From: Methanosarcina sp.
Lineage (GTDB): Archaea; Halobacteriota; Methanosarcinia; Methanosarcinales; Methanosarcinaceae
Assembly (NCBI GenBank): GCA_013330315.1
Contig: DUIO01000229.1
Location: forward strand, 11,203 to 20,862
Reading direction: 5' to 3'
DNA length: 9,660 nt
Part shown: positions 1 through 5,678 of the stretch, piece by piece
How positions within the stretch are numbered: the first letter of the stretch is position 1
How the letters are laid out: each line of letters starts with the position of its first letter
Translations under genes and position numbers: made by a program
Notes under the pieces: generated by a model
Databases searched by the model: none
What the model was told of the DNA's origin: nothing
Seen by the model: the letters and a program-made list of their open reading frames with translations, nothing else

Positions 1-596
1 TTCCAGATGCGCGAAACAACAGCTGAAGGGCATGTCACTGAAAAATGGATACCTTCTTCTGCAAACTCGTATCGCATACTCTCACTCATCCCAACCACTG
101 CGTATTTTGTGGCGCAATAGAGAGCCTGGAAAGGGAACGGTACCAATCCAGCAATGGAAGACGTATTAACAATATGCCCTCCGCCCTGGAGGCGCATGAC
201 TGGAAGCGCGGCATTGATGCCGTATATTACACTCCACAGGTTTACGTCAATAATAGACCGCCAGTGTTCAAGTGAGGCGTCAACGGTAGGCATTGTACCC
301 CCTATCCCTGCATTATTAAACAGGATATCAATTCTTCCTTCCTGGGCGACCATGTCCTGGATAGCCTTATCCACCTCCGGCTGCTTTGTCACATCAACAA
401 GCGAAATACGAATCTGCTCGGAATAGGCGTCAAGATTTTTAGCTGCTGACTTCAGGCTTTCTGCGTTCCGACCAGCCATGAAGACTATGGCTCCTTTTTC
501 AAGAAGTGCTTCGCTTATCGCATAACCGATTCCTGAGTTTGCACCTGTTACCAGGCAGCATTTGTCTTTAAAATACTCATCAACCCCTATTTTCAT
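1..596 (-). CDS. SDR-family NAD(P)-dependent oxidoreductase, 3' end cut by window edge
   Basis: Classical short-chain dehydrogenase/reductase, expected to interconvert a carbonyl and an alcohol using NAD(P)H in the cytosol. The 198 visible residues show the Rossmann nucleotide motif TGANSGIG (residues 17-24), NNAG (94-97), the catalytic Asn in DVNLW (119), Ser147 in NTSSIAG, and Tyr160/Lys164 in YCATK. Ser-Tyr spacing is 13, as is usual. Arg43 after the second strand (AGRN) hints at NADP(H) preference. After the catalytic helix the usual Pro-Gly reads CPS, a small deviation. The gene runs off the left edge, so roughly the last 50-80 residues, including the substrate loop, are missing. The ATG at 596 is chosen because an in-frame stop lies at 612-614 and a G-run sits just upstream. 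It is third in a leftward group, 63 bp after the membrane protein gene, and probably co-transcribed. Family certain; substrate unknown. Confidence 0.93.
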   Translation of the reverse strand, partial: MKIGVDEYFKDKCCLVTGANSGIGYAISEALLEKGAIVFMAGRNAESLKSAAKNLDAYSEQIRISLVDVTKQPEVDKAIQDMVAQEGRIDILFNNAGIGGTMPTVDASLEHWRSIIDVNLWSVIYGINAALPVMRLQGGGHIVNTSSIAGLVPFPFQALYCATKYAVVGMSESMRYEFAEEGIHFSVTCPSAVVSRIW

Positions 597-597
597 T

Positions 598-605
598 CCC
601 CCTTT
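598..605 (-). promoter_or_regulatory. Ribosome binding site of the SDR gene, unusually close to its ATG
   Basis: On the minus strand AAAGGGGGA leads directly into the ATG at 596. The five G (598-602) are separated from the start codon by one A only, tighter than normal archaeal Shine-Dalgarno spacing. No other in-frame start lies between this ATG and the upstream stop, so the assignment stands, but initiation may be weak or may rely on coupling to the upstream gene. Confidence 0.5.
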
Positions 606-659
606 TGCTCTCTAACAATCATTTTTTACTGACTTCTTTGAATACTTTTTACATCCAGA

Positions 660-1136
660 TCAAGGTCCTAACTGCCTAATTATTGCCAGACGGGCTATAA
701 CATAGGCTATGGGGCCGGTATAAATTACTTTAAATAGAGCCAATCCGTACACCGAAAGCTCTGTAATGCCAAATAAAGAGAACAGGGAGGCTGTTAAAGT
801 CACCATTATCAATACCGCACAGATAAAAAGAACTATGCCCAGTAATGACCCCCGCCTCGGCAATTTCGACATTATCGGCCCGGGCCTGGGAAGTTTTTCA
901 TTTTTGAAATGACCTGCACGAAGCTGTCGGTTTATATCAGCTGCCGAGAAAACAGCTACAAGCCAGGTCATCACAATCGATGTAATCACTGTATCAATCA
1001 AAATACCGGATAGGGCAATGCTGTCCACATTCCTGTTTATGAGAAATGCTAGCAGAGGGTTTACCACCATATTTATCAGGGCAGCAGCCAGAGCTTGCTT
1101 ATGAATATAAGAATCAATCGAGCTCAGGCTTACCAT
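660..1136 (-). CDS. Four-helix integral membrane protein, family not recognised
   Basis: A 158-residue hydrophobic protein with four predicted membrane segments at about residues 14-33, 44-65, 97-123 and 129-153. They are arranged as two hairpins joined by a basic loop (about 67-96, rich in Arg, Lys and Pro, with LPRPGP and KLPRRG) that likely faces the cytoplasm. No signal peptide, metal motif or transporter signature is visible, and I do not recognise the family. The ATG at 1136 overlaps the stop codon of the DUF362 gene (ATGGTAA, 7 nt shared), so translation is very probably coupled to that gene. This makes it likely that the two products act together, for instance by giving a membrane site to the pathway, but that is inference. 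The long uninterrupted frame, hydrophobic pattern and overlap support it as a real gene. Confidence 0.85.
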   Translation of the reverse strand: MVSLSSIDSYIHKQALAAALINMVVNPLLAFLINRNVDSIALSGILIDTVITSIVMTWLVAVFSAADINRQLRAGHFKNEKLPRPGPIMSKLPRRGSLLGIVLFICAVLIMVTLTASLFSLFGITELSVYGLALFKVIYTGPIAYVIARLAIIRQLGP

Positions 1137-3538
1137 ACCTCCGCTCCACCGCCAAAGTGGGCAGTGAAGATCTTGCCGGGATCGGCAGTTTCTTCTACAT
1201 TTGGTATCCTGTATGCTTTTAAGTTCCCGTATCCTGCAGGGACGTATAATGTGAAATTTAGAGGGTCTGCCCCATCAGAGACTGCCTGGAGATATTTTTT
1301 AATAGAGTCCGGATGGCTGACCATTTGATCCACGCTACCGGTATAAGCACCTCCGTTTCGGGTCTTATCCGCGTACTGGAATGCTGTGCCGTATAAAGAT
1401 TGGAAATTGATAGCCTCAGGTGACTGAGAACCATATATACTGTTAGTAAGTTGGATGTAGGTTGCCAGCTGCCAGCTCGGCCACATGCCTTTTCCCCAGT
1501 TCATTCCCGGGTTGAAGGGATCTTCGCCTCCCTCTCCAGACCGTGACATATCAAATGCCTGGGTTGCTATCATTACAAGTGAATACTCCTGCATGAAATC
1601 ATGCCCCTGAGGATTCCAGTCTTTACGGGAAGGCTTGAGGCCAAAATCAGCAATTGAATAAAAAGTCCCTCTGAGCTGGCCGTATTCTTCAGTCAGTGTT
1701 ATTTCACCGGAACGGTTCAGTAATCTGAAACCCGCAGTCCAGAGCCCTTTTCTCCCGTTCTCGTCGTAATCTATTATCCCGTCATTGCTCTCGTCGAAGC
1801 CGTCCATGAATTCCTTTAAAAGTGAGGAGCCAGTCAGCTTATCATGGGCATCCGCATAACTCAGGAGAGTCTTCTGCATGTCCCAGAGCATGCATGAAGG
1901 GTTGTAATACATCGTCTTTGTCATCAGCTCCTGAAATTTCCCATCTTCTATCCTTCCCAGGTGTCCTTCCAGAGAAACCAGTGGTGTCTCTGTCAAAGCG
2001 TCCCAGCCAACGACATAGTATTTCTGCTGCCCCACACCTCTCGCTTCAGCATAACTGTACAGGTTATACCTGAAAAGAGGTGAATCAAGACCTTCTTCGG
2101 TTGTGATGTTTGTCCCGTTAATTTTTGCCACGGGTACATGGTGGACAAATTCCGTGGGCCAGCCGTTCTCTTCCTTAAGCTTTAATGCTTCATGCATGGG
2201 TACCGTTTTGAAACAGTATCTTGCACAGAGGAGGTCGAGGGCCACGCAGTCCAGGGACGACCAGACATAACCTTCGGGGATTCTAACAGCTCTGCCGTCC
2301 GGATTATGACAGATATTAATCATGTCAATTCCGTCACTGACATGCACCATGAACACATTCTGGTTCTGCACTGCCCTGATAACATCTGCCTGAGTACCTG
2401 GCATTCCTGCGGTCTTTGTTGTTATGTATTCCCCTTTCTCATCTTTCACAGGCAGGTTGGTATCATCATCCATTTTGACAATCCACGGCATATGCGGTAG
2501 CTCACCTTTATAAAATGGGACCAATCTGGTCGGGCACGCGTATTTCCATTTCCCATCACCCTTATCTTTCCCTTCGCAGGGAGCCTGCGTGGGATAAAGG
2601 CCGATGCCCAGGTTCTTGACAGCATTTGTGATAAGGTCCTGGGCATGGATCTTCAACTTGGGGACATTAATAAGGACGCATCCAGGATAGTTTTTAAGGC
2701 CTTCACTATCGTTTTGGTCTCCTCCTACTACCACTTTGTGCAGTGTGATTTCTTTGTAATTAGCTCCGTCCGGAACTTCGACTGTTCTCCCCCGGGATAC
2801 ATCTTCGTCAAGTTTGTTCAGGTCGTAGACCATGAGCCGGTCTCCGGCTTTGCCTGGAGGGAAATACCTTCCAGCAACGCTATCCTCGTAGCCTTTCATT
2901 GGATCGTCTTGATGGGAGGCAGGATGGCATTCGGACAGATACTTACGGACAAAGAAAAAACCCCAGCCCCCGTAGAAATCTCCACTTCTTCCTTCAAAAA
3001 GAGCTTCGGTGGTAATTTCCTTTCCGGAAGTTAGCCTGAAAGCTACCGTCATTAACAGGGCGGAAGTTGAAGCTTCCCCTAGGCTCATCTGATAATAATG
3101 TATGCCAAGTCTGTCATGGAACCACCTCATTAGAGCGGCCATAAGGGGCCATTCAGTGCAGATGGAGGCTCCCAGGCCTTCGCAATGAGTCCCTGCATCA
3201 ATGGCAACCGGGCCTACCAGGTTAGGTTTGAATAACAGTTTCTTGCCAATGTTTATCTGCGACTTTATCTCACTGGAAAAGCCTGTCTCCCGGTCAAGCC
3301 AGCACAGAGAATAATCAAGATTGGAGTAAATATAGTCTATTTTCTCGACTATCTCTGTCCAGGCTGCAGTATCATTTTCATTAATTACCTTCTGAAGCAA
3401 GCTCGGAACTCCGGAATAAGCTTTTGAAGTATCCATCCTGATGCCAGCGACAGGTGATCCCTTTGAATCGATATCTTTCCTACCTAACTGCGAACCTATA
3501 ACTGTGTTTTTCGAGTAATCTTCATTTATGATACTCAT
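1130..3538 (-). CDS. DUF362-type protein with long C-terminal extension and an EF-hand-like loop
   Basis: An 802-residue protein, much longer than typical DUF362 proteins (around 300-400). The DUF362 hallmarks are in order: KPNLVGP (104-110), a run NVPKLKIHAQ followed by DLITNAVKNLGIG (291-313) matching the family's PKLKxH...KNxxG signature, and a segment from about 397 (VSDGIDMINI) to SSLDCVALDLLCARY (427-441). Biochemical function is undefined for most of the family; some members carry a ferredoxin domain, but no CxxCxxC cluster motif is seen here. The extension (about 450-802) contains DESNDGIIDYDE (582-593), which fits the EF-hand calcium-loop spacing, and many Trp/Tyr/Gly-rich stretches. 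No signal peptide or membrane segment is apparent, so it is probably cytosolic. The ATG at 3538 has GGGGGA seven bases upstream. It is first in the leftward group and divergent from the decarboxylase-like gene, with which it may share regulation. Family confident, role unknown. Confidence 0.88.
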   Translation of the reverse strand: MSIINEDYSKNTVIGSQLGRKDIDSKGSPVAGIRMDTSKAYSGVPSLLQKVINENDTAAWTEIVEKIDYIYSNLDYSLCWLDRETGFSSEIKSQINIGKKLLFKPNLVGPVAIDAGTHCEGLGASICTEWPLMAALMRWFHDRLGIHYYQMSLGEASTSALLMTVAFRLTSGKEITTEALFEGRSGDFYGGWGFFFVRKYLSECHPASHQDDPMKGYEDSVAGRYFPPGKAGDRLMVYDLNKLDEDVSRGRTVEVPDGANYKEITLHKVVVGGDQNDSEGLKNYPGCVLINVPKLKIHAQDLITNAVKNLGIGLYPTQAPCEGKDKGDGKWKYACPTRLVPFYKGELPHMPWIVKMDDDTNLPVKDEKGEYITTKTAGMPGTQADVIRAVQNQNVFMVHVSDGIDMINICHNPDGRAVRIPEGYVWSSLDCVALDLLCARYCFKTVPMHEALKLKEENGWPTEFVHHVPVAKINGTNITTEEGLDSPLFRYNLYSYAEARGVGQQKYYVVGWDALTETPLVSLEGHLGRIEDGKFQELMTKTMYYNPSCMLWDMQKTLLSYADAHDKLTGSSLLKEFMDGFDESNDGIIDYDENGRKGLWTAGFRLLNRSGEITLTEEYGQLRGTFYSIADFGLKPSRKDWNPQGHDFMQEYSLVMIATQAFDMSRSGEGGEDPFNPGMNWGKGMWPSWQLATYIQLTNSIYGSQSPEAINFQSLYGTAFQYADKTRNGGAYTGSVDQMVSHPDSIKKYLQAVSDGADPLNFTLYVPAGYGNLKAYRIPNVEETADPGKIFTAHFGGGAEVW

Positions 3539-3542
3539 ATTT

Positions 3543-3549
3543 CTCCCCC
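3543..3549 (-). promoter_or_regulatory. Shine-Dalgarno site of the DUF362 gene
   Basis: On the minus strand GGGGGAG lies seven bases (from the G-run) before the ATG at 3538. This normal spacing supports that start. Confidence 0.6.
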
Positions 3550-3592
3550 ATCCATGAGTTTCAAGACTCTCAACGCAATTTAAATATTATAC

Positions 3593-3600
3593 TATATATA
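3593..3600 (-). promoter_or_regulatory. Probable TATA box of the leftward DUF362 group
   Basis: TATATATA on the minus strand, centred near 3596. A start about 26 bases downstream would give a leader of roughly 30 nt that includes the G-rich ribosome site. A neighbouring AT-rich stretch (3579-3590) is an alternative. Confidence 0.5.
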
Positions 3601-3610
3601 CAATCTATCT

Positions 3611-3620
3611 AATATATATT
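3611..3620 (+). promoter_or_regulatory. Probable TATA box of the rightward decarboxylase-like gene
   Basis: AATATATATT on the plus strand. A start about 26 bases downstream (near 3642) would leave about 29 nt before the proposed start at 3671. Only about 20 bp separates it from the leftward TATA box, so one regulator bound between them could govern both directions. Confidence 0.45.
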
Positions 3621-3663
3621 ATGAATACTATGTATGTTATAACCTGACATAGCAAAAATACAG

Positions 3664-3669
3664 TGGGGG
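3664..3669 (+). promoter_or_regulatory. G-rich ribosome site of the decarboxylase-like gene, spacing problematic
   Basis: The run TGGGGG ends one base before the TTG at 3671. That is too close for normal pairing, so the true start may be the TTG with an atypical site, a rare ATT at 3677, or the ATG at 3710, which has no visible ribosome site. Confidence 0.4.
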
Positions 3670-3670
3670 T

Positions 3671-4477
3671 TTGAACATTTTCAGATTTGAAGATAATAAA
3701 TCTTATAGAATGCCAGCTCACTTTGGTGGTTTTGACTGTCCTGGCCCAGATGCCGCACTTTACTACAGGGATGCAGTTTCTGTAACCTTTACATATAAGA
3801 CAAATGAAAACCAGCTTTCCAATTATGTACCCGAGGGTTTTGAGCTTTTAAAGCCTGAATTGAATATTTCTTACAGTCAATTTAGAGAGATTGATTGGAT
3901 GGCAGGAGGAGCGTATAATCTCGTTCAGGTCAGTGTACCAGCCCGTTTCAACGGAAAACGCGACCAGTTGGAAGGACAATTTATTCTGGTAGTGTGGGAG
4001 AATAAAACTGCACCTATCCTTGGTGGAAGAGAGGAGACTGGCATTCCAAAGATCTATGCCGATATCGAAGACCTGCATACCGTCCAGCAAAATTACTACA
4101 CCAGCGCCAGCTACGAAGGAAATACTTTTCTGCGCCTGGAAATGCTTGGGGCAAAGCCTGTGGATGAGCAGACACTGAAGAATATAAAAGGTTCTGTAAC
4201 GACAATAAACGCCCTGGGGTGGCGTTATATCCCTAAAGTTGGTGCTCCTGGTGCGGATTTGAGCCAGCCTATACTGTACCCTCAGGGTGCTGAGATTTAC
4301 AGCGCCCTGGCAGGCAGCGGCACTGTAAAATGGACACAATTGAGCTGGGAGCAAAACCCCATGCAATGGCATATTATCAAGGCACTGGCAGAACTACCCA
4401 TGCTCGAAATGGCTCCTGTAATTATGACGAAAGGAATGGTTATTTTGAAGCCAAATAACGGCCGCGTTCTCGAGTAA
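3671..4477 (+). CDS. Acetoacetate decarboxylase-like (ADC-fold) protein
   Basis: A 268-residue protein of the acetoacetate decarboxylase superfamily, similar in size to the Clostridium enzyme (about 244). The family pattern is clear: MPAHFGG near the N-terminus (14-20), VPEGFELL (53-60), VPARFNG (89-95) and LGGREETGIPKIYAD (117-131). Set beside the C. acetobutylicum enzyme as I remember it, GREETGIPK aligns without gaps with the segment holding Schiff-base Lys115. Lys127 is therefore the likely catalytic lysine, and Arg33 matches Arg29. The second active-site lysine is Ile128, and the position of Glu76 falls on Leu84. Classical acetoacetate decarboxylation is therefore doubtful; some superfamily members use the lysine for aldol or dehydration chemistry on other keto acids. 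No signal peptide. The start is uncertain (TTG 3671, or ATG 3710 leaving MPAHFGG at the N-terminus). Divergent from the DUF362 group and probably functionally linked. Family confident, reaction not. Confidence 0.9.
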   Translation: MNIFRFEDNKSYRMPAHFGGFDCPGPDAALYYRDAVSVTFTYKTNENQLSNYVPEGFELLKPELNISYSQFREIDWMAGGAYNLVQVSVPARFNGKRDQLEGQFILVVWENKTAPILGGREETGIPKIYADIEDLHTVQQNYYTSASYEGNTFLRLEMLGAKPVDEQTLKNIKGSVTTINALGWRYIPKVGAPGADLSQPILYPQGAEIYSALAGSGTVKWTQLSWEQNPMQWHIIKALAELPMLEMAPVIMTKGMVILKPNNGRVLE

Positions 4478-4479
4478 TT

Positions 4480-4510
4480 AAAAGCCTTCATCCTGCAGGT
4501 TTTTTATATT
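4480..4510 (+). terminator. Probable terminator of the decarboxylase-like gene
   Basis: Just after the stop codon, AAAAGCCT (4480-4487) can pair with AGGTTTTT (4497-4504) around a 9-nt loop, with one mismatch or wobble position, followed by a T-rich tract. T-tracts alone can terminate archaeal transcription, so the hairpin may be incidental. Confidence 0.4.
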
Positions 4511-4570
4511 TCAATATTTTCGAAATAATGTTTTAGGTTTGAAGGGGGACGTTTTTGTAATTTTTTATTT

Positions 4571-4683
4571 TTCTCTTCTCAATGAGCCCTTTGAAATGAA
4601 CTTTTCCGGCTCCGGGCAAGAAAATACGGCTTTAACGAAAAGGAATAAGTAGAGATGCTTGAAAACCTCGGTTGAGAAGAGAA
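4571..4683. repeat. 12-bp perfect inverted repeat enclosing 89 bp
   Basis: TTCTCTTCTCAA (4571-4582) is the exact reverse complement of TTGAGAAGAGAA (4672-4683). No target-site duplication is evident outside the arms, so a miniature transposon is possible but unproven. The right arm also takes part in a second, shorter hairpin. Confidence 0.5.
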
Positions 4684-4710
4684 GCCCTGGCTACGGGAAT
4701 GCCTTCTCAA
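4672..4710. repeat. Stem-loop in the intergenic region
   Basis: TTGAGAAG (4672-4679) pairs with CTTCTCAA (4703-4710). Inside, CCC (4685-4687) can pair with GGG (4695-4697), leaving a symmetrical 5 x 5 internal loop and a 7-nt terminal loop. It shares its left arm with the longer inverted repeat 4571-4683, so the two foldings exclude each other. Confidence 0.45.
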
Positions 4711-4759
4711 TGTGATTACCGGACAATCTACAGAGTATAAGATTGATAATTAGACTGGC

Positions 4760-4774
4760 AGTTTACGGTAAACT
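4760..4774. promoter_or_regulatory. 15-bp dyad, possible regulator site
   Basis: AGTTTAC-G-GTAAACT is a perfect inverted repeat with 7-bp arms and one central base. It could be an operator half-pair or a very tight hairpin; no gene start lies immediately beside it. Confidence 0.35.
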
Positions 4775-4796
4775 CAGCGAAAAACTAATCGGATAT

Positions 4797-4811
4797 ATTA
4801 CTGTCAGTAAT
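4797..4811. promoter_or_regulatory. Second 15-bp dyad of the same geometry
   Basis: ATTACTG-T-CAGTAAT is a perfect inverted repeat with 7-bp arms and one central base. Its centre is 37 bp from the centre of the dyad at 4760-4774. The two sequences differ, so they need not bind the same factor. Confidence 0.35.
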
Positions 4812-4854
4812 TATACCGCCAACATTTTATACAAGAAGTCCCATATAGTATATT

Positions 4855-4864
4855 GTTCACAAGG
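4855..4864. repeat. Left arm of inverted repeat framing the array
   Basis: GTTCACAAGG lies just before the first monomer and is the exact reverse complement of the right arm at 5548-5557. The match does not extend beyond 10 bp on either side. Confidence 0.55.
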
Positions 4865-4865
4865 A

Positions 4866-5536
4866 ACCAAGCTGTAAAATGAAGCAATTCAGGACAGAGT
4901 AAAATCCGATCTCGGAATCTACTTCATTGACGTGTAAGCTTGAATGTGTAAGCTTAAAATGGAGTAAGTTCAGGACAGAGTAAATCTGATCCCGTGATAC
5001 CTTCATTGACGTACGAAATTAAAATGAGGAAATTCAGGACGGTTTAATAACCGATCTCGAAATATACTTCATTGGCGCGTAGCTATAAAGTGGGGCAAAT
5101 TCAGGACAGAGTAAAATCTGATCCCGTAATATACTTCATTTATGGCGTAAACTGCGAAATGGAGCAAATTCGGGACAGTTTGAAAGCTGATCCGCAATAA
5201 ACTTCATTTACGTACGGGCTTAAAATGAAGCAAGTTCAGGACAGAGTAAATCTTCCATGATACCTTCATTTGACACGTAAGCTTGAAATGAGGCAAATTC
5301 AGGACAAGTCTGATAGCTGACCCGTAATACTTCATTGACGCGTAGCTATAAGGTGGAGCAAATTCAGGACGGCTTGAAAACCGATCCCGTAATATCCTTC
5401 ATTTATGGCGTAAACTGCGAAATGGAGCAAATTCAGGATAGCCTGACAGCTGATCCCGTAGTTACCTCGTTACCGTGTAAGCTTAAAATGGAGCAAATTC
5501 AGGACGGAGATCTGATCCCGAAATAAACTTCATTAT
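4866..5536. repeat. Tandem array of ten ~66-bp monomers forming a four-monomer higher-order repeat
   Basis: Ten copies of a diverged unit are anchored on TTCAGGAC-like cores at 4888, 4969, 5033, 5100, 5169, 5235, 5298, 5363, 5432 and 5498. Spacings are 81, 64, 67, 69, 66, 63, 65, 69 and 66 bp. Each unit also carries a GAGCAAATTC-like stretch before the core and a GATCCCG-like and a CTTCATT-like stretch after it. The long first spacing contains a local duplication of GTGTAAGCTT (4932-4941 and 4946-4955). Units four apart resemble each other more than neighbours do, at 266, 265, 263, 263 and 263 bp. For example, 38 bp at 5134-5171 recur exactly at 5397-5434. The sequence between cores is itself repeated, so this is a satellite or minisatellite rather than a CRISPR. 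Function unknown. Confidence 0.92.
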
Positions 5537-5547
5537 TGCAGACCAGA

Positions 5548-5557
5548 CCTTGTGAAC
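5548..5557. repeat. Right arm of inverted repeat framing the array
   Basis: CCTTGTGAAC lies about 11 bp after the last monomer and pairs with 4855-4864. No target-site duplication is visible outside the two arms. Confidence 0.55.
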
Positions 5558-5678
5558 CCTTTATTCACTCTTTTAATCAAAGTTAAAGCGTAAAGTATCT
5601 TTCTCTTCTTTTACTGTTTTCCCTCCACTTTTCATTTTAGGTTTTTAACAACGTCATTAATTTTTCCATTAAATCATT

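Larger units (their letters stand above)
4478..5678. other. 1.2-kb intergenic region without a convincing gene
   Basis: Between the decarboxylase-like gene and the amidohydrolase gene, which converge here, I find no protein gene I can support. From left to right it holds a T-rich terminator, a set of related inverted repeats (4571-4710), two 15-bp dyads (4760-4811), a tandem satellite-like array (about 4866-5536) framed by a 10-bp inverted repeat, and about 120 bp of AT-rich DNA without clear signals (5558-5678). No tRNA, rRNA or CRISPR repeats were seen. Confidence 0.75.

Noticed and set aside
1822..3034. Several open frames opposite or within the DUF362 gene
   Set aside because: They are shadows of a long, well-supported coding frame and show no recognisable protein features.
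1130..3538. Iron-sulfur cluster in the DUF362 protein
   Set aside because: The cysteines around residues 431-442 are spaced C-x6-C-x3-C and belong to the DUF362 core segment; no ferredoxin-type CxxCxxC motif is present.
3535..3555. Six-codon upstream frame whose stop overlaps the DUF362 start (ATGA)
   Set aside because: It lies across the ribosome site itself and has no ribosome site of its own, so it is probably coincidental.
3848..4491. Leftward open frames opposite the decarboxylase-like gene
   Set aside because: Antisense shadows; the plus-strand frame carries the conserved family motifs.
4571..4683. Miniature transposon with 12-bp terminal repeats
   Set aside because: No target-site duplication, no second copy in the window and no transposase nearby; kept only as an inverted repeat.
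5335..5526. Small protein gene of 63 codons in the repeat array
   Set aside because: It starts on TTG inside a repeat monomer, its peptides simply mirror the DNA repeat, it has no clear ribosome site, and the change pattern shows no coding selection. It is described as part of the array.
4866..5536. CRISPR array
   Set aside because: Repeats vary in sequence and spacing, there are no unique spacers of constant length, the DNA between cores is itself repeated, and no cas genes are near.
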